DNA of 56,490 nt, from the NCBI GenBank assembly GCA_023402175.1, contig JAEXCN010000496.1:1-56490 (forward strand), in the 5' to 3' direction. The position numbers and the translations under genes were made by a program. Numbering within the stretch: the first letter of the stretch is position 1; the number at the start of each line of letters is the position of its first letter. The notes under the pieces are model-generated. The model was not told where the DNA came from. It saw nothing but the letters and a program-made list of their open reading frames with translations, and searched no databases. Source of the stretch: Pseudomonadota bacterium. GTDB taxonomy: Bacteria > Myxococcota_A > Polyangia > Polyangiales > Polyangiaceae. Positions 17,760 through 26,294 of this stretch are shown piece by piece.

Positions 17760-19519
17760 AACGCATCCGAATGTCTCACGGAGCCGTGGTCGCCGGGCTC
17801 GGGCTAGCGCTCTCTGCTGCGTGTATGGGCGCTTGCGGAAATGACAGGGGCGGCGGCTTCGGGCGTCGCGAGGTGAACTTCGAGCAAGACGCCTCCGCCG
17901 ACGCTCCTGAGTGCAAGGTCCAGTGCTCGCTCGACGGTCGCACGGTCATCGACACCTGCACGGGCAGCGTCGTCGAGACGTGCCGGCCCGAGCTCGCGTG
18001 CGGTGCCGGCGTGTGCCAGTCGCCGTGCGCTGCCGCCGCCGCGGACCGGAGCTCGAACGGCTGCGAATTCTATCTTCAGACTCCGCCGTTCATTTTGAGC
18101 AATATTGCGCCATCCTGCTATGCGGCATACATCGTCAATCCGTCGACCGATCCGGTCGAGGTGTCGTTCGAGCGCGACGGAAAGGAGATCGATATCTCGA
18201 AGTCGATGTTCCGTGCGCGTCCGGGGGAGGCGACGTTGATCCCTCACTCCGGACCCATTCCGCCGAACGAGAGTGTGGTGCTCTTCGTCTCCGACGGCGA
18301 CCCGACTCGTCCGGCCCTCGACACCGACGTCGTGCCTTGTCCGGAGGGCGTCGTCCCCGCCACCCTCGTCGACAAGGTCCTCGACGGGACCGGCATCGCC
18401 TCCTCGTTCCGCTTGAAGACGAACCTGCCGGTCGCCCTCTCGACGATCTTCCCGTTCGGCGGCGCCAAGAGCTACCTGCCTACCGCCACGCTCGTCCTGC
18501 CCGTCGCGACGTGGGGGAAGCAGCACATCCTCGTCAACGGTTGGGACAAGACCACGAGGCCCTCCACGCAGATCATCGCGTCCGAGGACGACACCGAATT
18601 GACCCTCTTTCCTTCGCGCGACATCCAGGACGGGGCCGGCGTCGTCGGCGGCCCTGCGCGGACGCCGCTTTCGTACCGCCTCGACAAGGGACAAATGCTG
18701 CAGATCGTCCAGACGGATGCGCTCACCGGGAGCATCGTCTCGTCGACCAAGCCGACGACGGTCGTCGGTGGAAACAGCTGCTCGAACATCCCGTCGAACG
18801 TGGCGGCATGCGATATCTTGGCCCAGCAGCTCCCGGCGTTCGAGCAGTGGGGCTCCGAGTATGTCGGCGTCGGCTATCGGCCGCGCGCGGGCAACGAGCA
18901 CGAGCCCGTGCCGTATCGCGTCGTCGCGGCGCGGGATGGGACGCGACTCGACTACGATCCCGCAGTGCCGCCCGGCGCTCCCACGAGCATGTCTGCCGGA
19001 GAGGTGGTGACCTTCTATTCAGGGACCGGCGAGCCGTTCATCATCCGGACGCAAGACGTCGACCATCCGATCTATCTCTCCGCCCACATGACGGGAGGCG
19101 ATGCGTACGGGGGCAGCGGTGATCCAGAGTTCGTCAACGTCGTCCCAGCCGGGCAATATTTGAACGCGTATAGCTTCTACGCCGATCCGACCTACGCGGA
19201 GACGTCGCTCGTCATCGTGAGAGCCAAGACGCGCGGCGAGTTCAAGGACGTCTGGCTCGAGTGCGCCGGCAATCTGACTGGATTCAAGCCTGTCGGAACG
19301 AGGGGCGAGTACGAGTACGTTCGCGTCGACCTCTCGCGTTCGGGCGGTCCGGGCGACAAGTTCGGCGACGGCGTTTGCCAGTATGGCCTTCAGCGCATGC
19401 GAAGCGAGGGTCCGTTCACGGCCACGATCTGGGGATGGGATACCTACGCCAGCTACGCCTATCCGGGCGGCATGGCGCAGCGGAAGCTCGTCGAAACGCC
19501 GCTTCCGCTCATTCGCTGA
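17756..19519 (+). CDS. IgGFc-binding-protein-like exoprotein
   Basis: A 587-residue lipoprotein (signal ending CMGAC) and last gene of the operon. After a Cys-rich module (ECKVQCSLDGRTVIDTC to CQSPC, residues about 50-95) comes a long beta-rich domain with blocks typical of the IgGFc-binding N-terminal family: VALSTIFPFGGAKSYLPTAT, LVLPVATWGKQHILVNGWD, TQIIASEDDTELTLFPS, YRLDKGQMLQI, TGSIVSSTKPTTVVGGNSC, DILAQQLPAFEQWGSEYVGV. In animals the domain occurs in mucus proteins; in myxobacteria it is found in secreted, adhesin-like proteins. Binding of immunoglobulin is not implied. The gene begins inside the preceding stop (ATGA). Confidence 0.85.
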   Translation: MKRIRMSHGAVVAGLGLALSAACMGACGNDRGGGFGRREVNFEQDASADAPECKVQCSLDGRTVIDTCTGSVVETCRPELACGAGVCQSPCAAAAADRSSNGCEFYLQTPPFILSNIAPSCYAAYIVNPSTDPVEVSFERDGKEIDISKSMFRARPGEATLIPHSGPIPPNESVVLFVSDGDPTRPALDTDVVPCPEGVVPATLVDKVLDGTGIASSFRLKTNLPVALSTIFPFGGAKSYLPTATLVLPVATWGKQHILVNGWDKTTRPSTQIIASEDDTELTLFPSRDIQDGAGVVGGPARTPLSYRLDKGQMLQIVQTDALTGSIVSSTKPTTVVGGNSCSNIPSNVAACDILAQQLPAFEQWGSEYVGVGYRPRAGNEHEPVPYRVVAARDGTRLDYDPAVPPGAPTSMSAGEVVTFYSGTGEPFIIRTQDVDHPIYLSAHMTGGDAYGGSGDPEFVNVVPAGQYLNAYSFYADPTYAETSLVIVRAKTRGEFKDVWLECAGNLTGFKPVGTRGEYEYVRVDLSRSGGPGDKFGDGVCQYGLQRMRSEGPFTATIWGWDTYASYAYPGGMAQRKLVETPLPLIR

Positions 19520-19611
19520 CGCGAGGATGAGCGAAAGTATCCCTCCCCTGGCGCGTTGGCGTTGGGCGGCTCAGCCCTGGTAGCGTCCTTTTGCGCCGCG
19601 GCGGTTCGCGA

Positions 19612-20985
19612 TCAGCGCATTGCGAGGATTTCGGCTGCCCACGTCTTCGCCTGGGCGCACGTGGCGGTCGACGTCCACGTCGTCTGCACCGCGCGCGCTG
19701 GGCCCGTGGCGAGCACGAGATCGGCGCCTTTTCGCGTCACGATGAGTGGGCCGAGGTCCTTGCGCTCGAAGCAAAGCGCGTCGGGCGAGTCGATCGTCGC
19801 CTTGCCGAGCGTCTTCTTCAGACCCGGAGCGAGCTTCTGGATCGCGCGCTCCGCAAGATTGGGCGCGTCGTAGCGGGAGCGGACCGCGAACGCGAGCTCG
19901 TCACCCTTCGTGTACGTCGCGGAACGATCCCCGCCCCAGCCCGCGGCCGCCCGGCGCGCTTCGGCGCTGTCGAGCCACTCCTCGAACGTGAGCGCGAGAC
20001 CGAGCTCGCCGAACGTGTCCTCGTCATCCAGCTTCCAGCCGGGGCCGAGCGCCTGTGCGGTCGGCGCCGAGATCGCGAGCGCCGGCTCGTGCGACTCCCA
20101 CTTGTCGACGTGCAGGACCTGCTCGGTCGTCGTCGGCGGCTGACCCCACGCGCGATCGACCATCGGCCAACCGCCCTTCCGCCGGAGCGCGTGAACGAAC
20201 GCGAGCCCGTCGATGTACGGCGCGATCAGCGTCGTGCGAAGGATGTGCGGCACGTTCTGGATCGTCGCGCCGTTCACGCCGTTTGCCATGAGCTCGCGGA
20301 GCATCTCGTCGGGCAGATCGAGCGCGGTGCGCCCCTGGTCGGCCATGACGAAGTCCATCATCACGCTCGTCGCGTCCCCTTCGGCGAGGCATGCGAGCGC
20401 GAGGGTCTCGTCGCCCTTTCCCGGCCGGTACGACGAGCGAGATTTGAGGTCCCAGCTCTGATCCTGGAGCGCGTGCACGAGCTCGTGCGCGAGCGTGGCC
20501 TGCGCCTCTTTCCCGCGCAGATCGGCCGCGAGGTACATCGTGCCGTTCTTCGGCTCGTAGAACCCCTCGAGCTGCGCCTCGAGGAGCGTCATCATCTCGC
20601 CGAGGTAATCGAACGACGGCGGGGCGAACCCGAACATCTGGAGGAGCTGCCCCTCGCGGCGGAGCGCGTCGGCCGGGTACTCGCGGAGCGCCTTGTCCTT
20701 GATGCGCGCCACGAGCTTGTCGCGACCGAGCTTCACGCCCGGCACGGGGCGCGATGCCTTCACGCCGCGGATCTCGCTGACACGCAGGAGCGTGCGCGCG
20801 ACCGCCTTCGATTCCTTCGACGAGAGCGAGCCTTCGGGCGTGTCGGGCGTCGGCTCGGGCGCGGGCCCGCCCGCGTCGGCCATCGCGACCGGCTTCGCGG
20901 GAGTCGGCGCGGCGACGGGCTCCTGCTTCGAGCCGCTGCATGCGCCGACCGCAAGCGCGAACGCCAGCGCGGCCCGTCGCTTCAT
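19612..20985 (-). CDS. Lipoprotein with HELVH zinc-peptidase motif
   Basis: A 457-residue lipoprotein (MKRRAALAFALAVGAC, Cys16) with a Pro/Ala linker to residue 55 and a domain containing TLAHELVHALQDQSWDL, where His167-Glu168-x-x-His171 is an HExxH zinc site. ACLAEGDATSVMMD (199-211) follows at the distance expected for the third ligand, Glu202, as in gluzincins. The strand GTMYLAADLRGKEAQAT before it resembles the edge strand of such peptidases. No named family is recognised. It follows rpe on the same strand and overlaps the rpe stop by ATGA, so a housekeeping enzyme and an envelope protease share an mRNA. Confidence 0.8.
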   Translation of the reverse strand: MKRRAALAFALAVGACSGSKQEPVAAPTPAKPVAMADAGGPAPEPTPDTPEGSLSSKESKAVARTLLRVSEIRGVKASRPVPGVKLGRDKLVARIKDKALREYPADALRREGQLLQMFGFAPPSFDYLGEMMTLLEAQLEGFYEPKNGTMYLAADLRGKEAQATLAHELVHALQDQSWDLKSRSSYRPGKGDETLALACLAEGDATSVMMDFVMADQGRTALDLPDEMLRELMANGVNGATIQNVPHILRTTLIAPYIDGLAFVHALRRKGGWPMVDRAWGQPPTTTEQVLHVDKWESHEPALAISAPTAQALGPGWKLDDEDTFGELGLALTFEEWLDSAEARRAAAGWGGDRSATYTKGDELAFAVRSRYDAPNLAERAIQKLAPGLKKTLGKATIDSPDALCFERKDLGPLIVTRKGADLVLATGPARAVQTTWTSTATCAQAKTWAAEILAMR

Positions 20986-21641
20986 CGGCTGCTCCGGATC
21001 GCGTCGATAGCGGCCTTGTAGTCGCCCGTGTTGAAGACCGCATTCCCTGCGACGAGCACGCGCGCGCCCGCGGCGATCGCGTCCTTCGCGGTCTCCGCGG
21101 TGATGCCTCCGTCGATCTCGAGGTCGATCGGCAGCCCGCGATCGTCGATCATCTTTCGGATCGCGGCCACCTTCGGCAGGACCTCGCGGATGAGTTTCTG
21201 CCCGCCGAAGCCCGGGTTCACGCTCATCACGAGGATCTGATCGACCACGTCGAGCACGTAGCGGAGCGTCTCCTCGCCCGTCGACGGGTTCAACGTCACG
21301 CCGGCGCGCTTGCCCAGCGATCGGATGTGGGTGAGCGTCCTATGCAGATGGATGCAGGCCTCGACGTGCACCGTGATGGTGTCGGCGCCGGCCTCGGCAA
21401 AGGCGTCCACGTAACGCTCCGGCTCGACGATCATGAGATGGACGTCGAGCGGCAGCTTGGTCAGCGGCCGAATGGCCTTGACCACCATCGGCCCGATCGT
21501 GATGTTCGGCACGAACCGGCCGTCCATCACGTCGATGTGGAGCCAGTCGGCGCCGGCCGCCTCGACGGCCGCAATTTCTTCGCCGAGCCGGGCGAAGTCC
21601 GCCGAGAGAATCGAAGGTGCGACGAGGATGCGATCGTTCAT
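20982..21641 (-). CDS. rpe: Ribulose-phosphate 3-epimerase
   Basis: A 219-residue TIM barrel that interconverts ribulose 5-phosphate and xylulose 5-phosphate in the pentose phosphate pathway. Family blocks are all present: APSILSADFARLGEE, WLHIDVMDGRFVPNITIGP (metal-binding His and catalytic Asp), PLDVHLMIVEPERY, VMSVNPGFGGQKLI (phosphate loop and metal site) and LEIDGGITAETA (second catalytic Asp). Length is normal. ATG 21641 starts directly at the conserved strand; the frame is open further upstream but without similarity. It is translationally coupled to the downstream HELVH lipoprotein gene (ATGA at 20982-20985). Confidence 0.96.
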   Translation of the reverse strand: MNDRILVAPSILSADFARLGEEIAAVEAAGADWLHIDVMDGRFVPNITIGPMVVKAIRPLTKLPLDVHLMIVEPERYVDAFAEAGADTITVHVEACIHLHRTLTHIRSLGKRAGVTLNPSTGEETLRYVLDVVDQILVMSVNPGFGGQKLIREVLPKVAAIRKMIDDRGLPIDLEIDGGITAETAKDAIAAGARVLVAGNAVFNTGDYKAAIDAIRSSR

Positions 21642-21760
21642 GCGAGGCACACTGGGCGACGCGAGGGATGAGCCCCTCGGGTGACGAGAGGCGTTGCCTC
21701 TTACCACAGCTAGTGTCCTGGTCTTGCACTCGGCGCGGGCTTGCGAAACTCTAGGCTGGC

Positions 21761-22222
21761 ATGCAAACGCGAAAGATCACCAAGGCTGACTTCGACCAGA
21801 TCGTCGAGGTCATCGACCGTTGGTGGGGCGGCCCGATCAGCACCTTCGCCCATCCGATCTTCTTCTACGAGCTCGGAGACAACGCGCTGATCGTGGAGGA
21901 GGACGGTCGACTCATCGGCTTCCTTCTCGGATTCATCGCGATGAAGCAGCCGAAGACGGGGTACGTCCACCTCGTCGGGATCCATCCCGACTTCCGGCGC
22001 AAGGGCGTCGGCCGCCTGCTCTACGAGAACTTCACCGAGCGCTGTCGTGCGCTCGGGTGCGAACGAATGAAGGCCATCACGACCGTCGGCTACGAAGGCT
22101 CGATCCGCTTTCACGAAGCGATGGGATGGAACGCCGAGGAGGTCGAGGACTACGCGGGGCCGAGTCGCAAGCGGATCGTCTTCACGAAGGAGCTGCTCCC
22201 TTCGAAGATCGCGCAGGCCTGA
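21761..22222 (+). CDS. GNAT-family N-acetyltransferase
   Basis: A 153-residue acetyltransferase with the acetyl-CoA motif A in HLVGIHPDFRRKGVGRLLYENF (R/QxxGxG/A form RRKGVG) and motif B around GSIRFHEAMGWNAEE. It transfers an acetyl group from acetyl-CoA to an amine; small GNATs of this type act on protein N-termini, antibiotics or metabolites, and the acceptor cannot be deduced. It is divergent from rpe across 119 bp. A TAGGCT hexamer ends three bases before ATG. Confidence 0.9.
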   Translation: MQTRKITKADFDQIVEVIDRWWGGPISTFAHPIFFYELGDNALIVEEDGRLIGFLLGFIAMKQPKTGYVHLVGIHPDFRRKGVGRLLYENFTERCRALGCERMKAITTVGYEGSIRFHEAMGWNAEEVEDYAGPSRKRIVFTKELLPSKIAQA

Positions 22223-22363
22223 TCTCGCCCCTGCCGATCGCGAGCCGCATCCGTCCTACGAAGCGGAGGGCCATCGGCCTCACGTCTGCCCGGTCGAGAT
22301 GGGCGTCCCATCGAGGTCTCGGGCGTCGTCGCGTCATCGGCGATGCTAGACCTCGAAGAGCTC

Positions 22364-23224
22364 ATGCTCGCTGACCGGACGAAGCGCGCGCCCTCACGGA
22401 ACAGGACCTCCCTCTTCGGGCTGAGCGTGCTCCTCACGAGCGCGGTGGCCGTTCCGCTCGTTGCTTGTAGCTCCGAGAGCACGCGCGTTCCGTTCTCGAC
22501 TGCACCGACCGAGACGAACGAGCCGGAGGACACGGCGCCGGCGCCGACGACGAACGCCACCCAGGTCACGCCGAGGAAGACCACCCACGACGCAGGCGGC
22601 GCCGCGCCGGACGACGACTGCAAGCGCGCTGGACCGAGCAACCAGTGTGGGGTCGCTCCGCAATGCGGCTGTGCCCCGACGCACACGTGCGACGTCGTCG
22701 ACTCGCAGGGCTCCGTTCGTTGCATCACCGCCGGCAACGCGCCGATGGGCCATCCCTGCACCGCGACGGCGGGCTGTGCGCTCGGTCTGACGTGCATCTT
22801 CGGGACGTGCCATGCGTTTTGCAACGACCCGGCAAAGGCTTGCTCGCAGCCCGGCACGGGGGCGTGCGCTCAGATCGCGACGGCGGGCGGCAGCGCCGTC
22901 CCGAACCTCGCGATTTGCCATGTCGCTTGCGAGCTCCACGATCCGAAGAGCTGCGGAGGCATCACCAACGCGGGCATCGGCGTCTGTTACTACGACGGCG
23001 AAGGCGGCACCGACTGCCAGGACGGTGGAACCCGCACCGAGAACCAGACCTGCTCAGCCACCGACGCATGCGGTCCGGGTCTCGTCTGCACGACGACGAG
23101 CTCGACTAGTACGTGCAAGCGCTGGTGCCGTGTCGGCCAGAGCGACTGCGGGGCCGGGAAGACGTGCACAGGCTTCGCGACCGAGGTCAAGGTCGGCAAC
23201 GTCGTGTATGGCGCGTGCCCCTGA
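22364..23224 (+). CDS. Cys-rich lipoprotein, unknown function
   Basis: A 286-residue lipoprotein from ATG 22364, which gives a basic n-region (RTKRAPSRNR) and lipobox PLVAC; ATG 22343 is in frame but adds acidic residues unlikely in a signal. A Thr/Pro-rich linker is followed by three Cys-rich modules: CGVAPQCGCAPTHTC ... GMPC-like PCTATAGCALGLTCIFGTC, HAFCNDPAKAC ... LHDPKSCGG, and TCSATDACGPGLVC ... CRVGQSDCGAGKTC. These resemble small disulfide-bonded repeats found in myxobacterial exoproteins. No known family. It stands alone; a cNMP-binding gene follows 57 bp later. Confidence 0.75.
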   Translation: MLADRTKRAPSRNRTSLFGLSVLLTSAVAVPLVACSSESTRVPFSTAPTETNEPEDTAPAPTTNATQVTPRKTTHDAGGAAPDDDCKRAGPSNQCGVAPQCGCAPTHTCDVVDSQGSVRCITAGNAPMGHPCTATAGCALGLTCIFGTCHAFCNDPAKACSQPGTGACAQIATAGGSAVPNLAICHVACELHDPKSCGGITNAGIGVCYYDGEGGTDCQDGGTRTENQTCSATDACGPGLVCTTTSSTSTCKRWCRVGQSDCGAGKTCTGFATEVKVGNVVYGACP

Positions 23225-23281
23225 CCTGAGCGTCCAGACCGCTTTACACGGGACATAAAGCGCGCGAAGGTCACGGGTGCG

Positions 23282-23827
23282 ATGTCTTCCGTGAAGCTGC
23301 CCGCGGCGCACAAGCGCTCCGAACCGCCCGTCACGATCGCACAGCTCCGCGAGGTCGGGCTCTTCGGCGCGCTCTCCGACGAGTTCCTGGACCACCTCGC
23401 GCAGACGCTCACGGTCATGCGCGTGATGGTCGGTGACACGATCTTCCGCGAGGGCGACCCGGCGCGCGAGATGTACGTGGTCCTCGACGGCGAGATCGAG
23501 GTCCTCAAGAAGAGCCGCCGTGGGCGTGAGACGCGCGTCGCGATCCTCGGTCCGAACGACACGTTCGGCGAAATGTCGATCATCGACATGCAGCCGCGAT
23601 CGGCGACGGTGCGGGCGCTCGGATCGGCGAGGCTCCTTCGCATCTCCACCGAGGAGATGGATGCGCTCTACCGGCACGACCTCAAGTCGTACACGCTCAT
23701 CGTGCTGAACATCGCGCGCGATCTCTCGCGCCGCCTCCGCGTGACCGACGGTCTCCTCGCCGACTTCACGGCGAACGTGCTCGAAGAGTACGTCTCTCAG
23801 ACGAAGCCGACGCCGAGCAAGCCCTAG
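23282..23827 (+). CDS. Cyclic nucleotide-binding domain protein without DNA-binding domain
   Basis: A 181-residue protein with one cNMP-binding fold (about residues 20-140): LREVGLFGALSDEFLDHLA, GDTIFREGDPAREMYVVLDGEIEVLKK, and the phosphate-binding cassette TFGEMSIIDMQPRSATVRA, where FGE and R.A are the ligand-contact residues. The CRP/FNR helix-turn-helix is missing; the C-terminus is a short helix (LIVLNIARDLSRRLRVTDGLLADFT). It may therefore act as a regulatory partner rather than a transcription factor. The 3' end overlaps the convergent lipoprotein gene by four bases. Confidence 0.88.
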   Translation: MSSVKLPAAHKRSEPPVTIAQLREVGLFGALSDEFLDHLAQTLTVMRVMVGDTIFREGDPAREMYVVLDGEIEVLKKSRRGRETRVAILGPNDTFGEMSIIDMQPRSATVRALGSARLLRISTEEMDALYRHDLKSYTLIVLNIARDLSRRLRVTDGLLADFTANVLEEYVSQTKPTPSKP

Positions 23828-24123
23828 TCGACTTCGGCGTCGCCGGCATCACCCGCGTCACCGCCGGCGTCACCCGCGTCGCCGCCCTCGTTCGCCGGCG
23901 GCCCGGAGTCGGCGTCCGGATCGGTGCCTGCGTCGCTCGGCATTGGGGCCGGATCGTCGTGACGTGTGCCGCCGTCCGCGGGGCCGAAGCCGCCGCCCGG
24001 AGCCGCGTTTTCGCTCTCGGGCGGGTCGAGCGGCGGAAGCGGCTGCGGGTTCAGCGTGCACGCGGCGAACGCGGACACGGTCGCGAGCGCAGCGAGAAGA
24101 GGCAAACGACGGACGCGCATCAT
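23824..24123 (-). CDS. Small 'NPQPLPP' lipoprotein, second of a tandem pair
   Basis: A 99-residue lipoprotein: signal MMRVRRLPLLAALATVSAF ending AAC, immediately followed by TLNPQPLPPLDPPESE and then an entirely low-complexity Asp/Ala/Gly tail (GGDAGDAGGDAGDAGDAEVD). No folded domain is evident. It starts inside the stop of the neighbouring homologous gene (ATGA), so the two are co-translated. The shared NPQPLPP motif just behind the lipid Cys suggests a recognition or spacer element. Function unknown. Confidence 0.7.
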   Translation of the reverse strand: MMRVRRLPLLAALATVSAFAACTLNPQPLPPLDPPESENAAPGGGFGPADGGTRHDDPAPMPSDAGTDPDADSGPPANEGGDAGDAGGDAGDAGDAEVD

Positions 24124-24398
24124 TCGTCTCCGCCGCCGTCGGTCGCGGCGTCGGCGTCCGCGGGAACCGCCGCATCCATCGATCCGGGCACTTCGGGAGT
24201 CGCTCCGTTGCCGCCGCTGCTCGTGCTGCCGTTGTCGTCCGAGGTCGGCACGCCGGTGCGGTCGTCCGGATCGGCGGGGGGAAGTGGCTGCGGGTTGAGC
24301 TTTTCGTCACCACCGCCGAGGCATGCGGGCATCGCGTGCAAGAGCACCGCGCCAATCGCGAGCATGGGCAGCCACCGACGAAGCATGGGCCCGATCAT
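24120..24398 (-). CDS. Small 'NPQPLPP' lipoprotein, first of a tandem pair
   Basis: A 92-residue lipoprotein from ATG 24398 (ATG 24386 is also plausible and gives a shorter n-region). The signal LPMLAIGAVLLHAMPAC is followed by LGGGDEKLNPQPLPPADPDD, then a Ser/Gly/Asp-rich disordered tail. It shares the KLNPQPLPP/TLNPQPLPP motif with the downstream gene, which it overlaps by ATGA, so the pair probably arose by duplication. It is divergent from the ABC transporter gene at 24515, across 116 bp. No function is recognised. Confidence 0.68.
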   Translation of the reverse strand: MIGPMLRRWLPMLAIGAVLLHAMPACLGGGDEKLNPQPLPPADPDDRTGVPTSDDNGSTSSGGNGATPEVPGSMDAAVPADADAATDGGGDE

Positions 24399-24514
24399 GG
24401 AAGCACTGCAGGTGCCAGATGCAAACCAAAAGGAAATCCAGTGGCTGGGCGGGGTTGGGCGCATTCGACCACGACACCTTGCGAGACGATGGCCCACGTT
24501 GGCACAATCCCGCC

Positions 24515-25237
24515 ATGTCGCCGTCCGAAGAGCCTCCGGCCGTTCGCGTGCAGCACGTCGTGAAGCGGATCAAGGACGGCGCGACGCGGCGGACCGTCCT
24601 CGACGATGTCAGCTTCGACGTGGGCCGCGGCGAGCTCGTCGTCGTCCGCGGCCCGAGCGGCAGCGGCAAGACGACCCTCCTCGCGATCGTGGGCGCGATG
24701 CTCTCGCCGACGAGCGGCGAGGTCCATCTCGATGGCGAGCCGACGTCCCGTCTCCGTGAGGCTCACCGCGCGGAGATCCGCCGCAAGAAGGTCGGCTTCG
24801 TCTTCCAGGACCTGCAGCTCATCGACGGGCTGACAGCGCTCCGGAACGTGCTCCTCCCTCGCGTGCCGGACGGCGTCACGCGCGCTGACGAGGAGCGCGC
24901 CCGCGAGCTGCTCGAGCAGCGCGGCCTCGGCGCGCTCGCGGACTCGAAGGCGAAGGGGCTGTCGGGCGGAGAGCGCCAGCGCGTCGCGCTCTGCCGTGCG
25001 CTCTTCACCAACCCGACGCTGCTCGTACTCGACGAGCCGACGGCCCATCTCGACGATGCGAACGCGACGGCGATCGCCGAGGAGCTCGCAGCGCTCGCCA
25101 AGGAAGGCCGCGCGCTGCTCGTCGCGACGCACGATGCACGGATCGCGAAGAGCTCCGGTGTGACGCGTGTGCTCGACCTTGCCGGCGGCAAGGTGATGGC
25201 CCAAGGTGCCGAGCCGACCGAGTCGTCCGCATCATGA
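24515..25237 (+). CDS. ABC transporter ATP-binding protein (LolD/MacB-type)
   Basis: A 240-residue ATPase with Walker A GPSGSGKTTL, Q-loop FVFQDLQLIDGLTALRNVLLP, signature LSGGERQRVALCRAL, Walker B LLVLDEPTAHLD and H-loop LLVATHDARIA. Spacing and the phrase NVLLP fit the LolD/FtsE/MacB branch. These work with FtsX-like permeases, and none is in the window. The next gene, overlapping by ATGA, is a polytopic Cys-containing membrane protein, and NosL follows, so this ATPase may instead serve a copper- or redox-linked unit like NosF in the nos cluster. Partner assignment is inference. Confidence 0.9.
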   Translation: MSPSEEPPAVRVQHVVKRIKDGATRRTVLDDVSFDVGRGELVVVRGPSGSGKTTLLAIVGAMLSPTSGEVHLDGEPTSRLREAHRAEIRRKKVGFVFQDLQLIDGLTALRNVLLPRVPDGVTRADEERARELLEQRGLGALADSKAKGLSGGERQRVALCRALFTNPTLLVLDEPTAHLDDANATAIAEELAALAKEGRALLVATHDARIAKSSGVTRVLDLAGGKVMAQGAEPTESSAS

Positions 25238-26262
25238 CGAACCTCCTCGAGCCCTGGGTGCTACTCCGCCTTTCCGCGGGACTCGTCGCCTTTGCCCTCT
25301 TCACGCGCGGAGCGATGACCGCGCAGAAGGTGCTCCGGCACTTCGACGTCCGGCGCGCGACCGAGGGCCAGCTCGCTCTCGAGAAACAGCTCGAGCTCGC
25401 CGCGACGTTCGCGCGCATCGCCGCCGTCGTCCAGGTCCTCGCGCTCGCGCTCTCCGCGCTCGCCGCCGATCGCATGAGCCGCGGCGTCCGCGGAGCGATG
25501 TGTGCCTACGGCGTGTTCTCGGCGCACGAATGGGGCTTTCGCTCGCTCGCGGCGACGACGGGCGTGGCGCTCGTGGCCGGTATCGTGACGCAGCTCTACG
25601 CCTTCGACGCCCGCGTTCGTTCGCTCGATCTCGCACGTCCGCTCGCGATGGCGACGTGTCTGATGGCTCCGCTCTCGCTGCTCGATCTCGCGGCCGCATC
25701 GAAGTTCCTGCTCGGTCTCGATCTGTCCGTCGTCGCTTCATGCTGCTCCGTGCAGCTCGATCCGGTCACCGCCACGGGCGAGGCCCACGCCACCGGACCG
25801 CGGGTCCTCCTCACGGCGATCGCCGTGATCGGCACGATGCTGTCGATCGGCGCCGCGCTGCTCGCCGCGCGCGCACCATCCCGCCCGCGTGTGCTCGCTG
25901 CGGGCCTGATCTCCTTGCTCACGCTGCCGGCGGCCGTCGCAGCGTCCATCCTCGAGGTGGCGCCGCACGCGTTCGAAGTGCCGACGCACGTGTGCCCGTT
26001 CTGCCTCCTGAAGCCGGACGTCTTCGCGCTCGGCTACCCGCTCTACGCAGCGCTCTTCCTCGCTACGGCGTGGGCAGGCGGAGCAGCGGTGAGCGCGATC
26101 CTCTCCCGTGAAGCTGCAGCGAAGGCTGCGCTCGGAGCATTCGCTTCCCGCCGGCTACGGTTGGGCGCGATCGCATGGGGTTGCGCGCTCGTGCTCGGGG
26201 CGCTTCCGGTCGTTCGCTTCGCGATCGTCGCGGGCGGCGCCTCGCTGTTCCAGGGACAATGA
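25234..26262 (+). CDS. Polytopic membrane protein with CC and CPFC motifs
   Basis: A 342-residue protein with about eight hydrophobic segments. It starts inside the stop of the ABC ATPase gene (ATGA). Two Cys pairs stand out: SVVASCCSV (Cys170-171) and THVCPFCLL (Cys254, Cys257), both at ends of predicted membrane helices, as expected for a metal site or a disulfide relay. The sequence does not look like a standard permease of LolD-type ATPases. With NosL 32 bp downstream, a role in copper handling or thiol chemistry at the membrane is plausible but unproven. I do not recognise a named family. Confidence 0.75.
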   Translation: MTNLLEPWVLLRLSAGLVAFALFTRGAMTAQKVLRHFDVRRATEGQLALEKQLELAATFARIAAVVQVLALALSALAADRMSRGVRGAMCAYGVFSAHEWGFRSLAATTGVALVAGIVTQLYAFDARVRSLDLARPLAMATCLMAPLSLLDLAAASKFLLGLDLSVVASCCSVQLDPVTATGEAHATGPRVLLTAIAVIGTMLSIGAALLAARAPSRPRVLAAGLISLLTLPAAVAASILEVAPHAFEVPTHVCPFCLLKPDVFALGYPLYAALFLATAWAGGAAVSAILSREAAAKAALGAFASRRLRLGAIAWGCALVLGALPVVRFAIVAGGASLFQGQ

Positions 26263-26294
26263 CGCTCGCCGCGCGGTGAGCTAGCAAGGGCGTC

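Noticed and set aside
24497..24517. Sigma-54-type promoter (TTGGCAC) before the ABC ATPase gene
   Set aside because: The -12 half is CGCC instead of TTGC and the motif overlaps the start codon.
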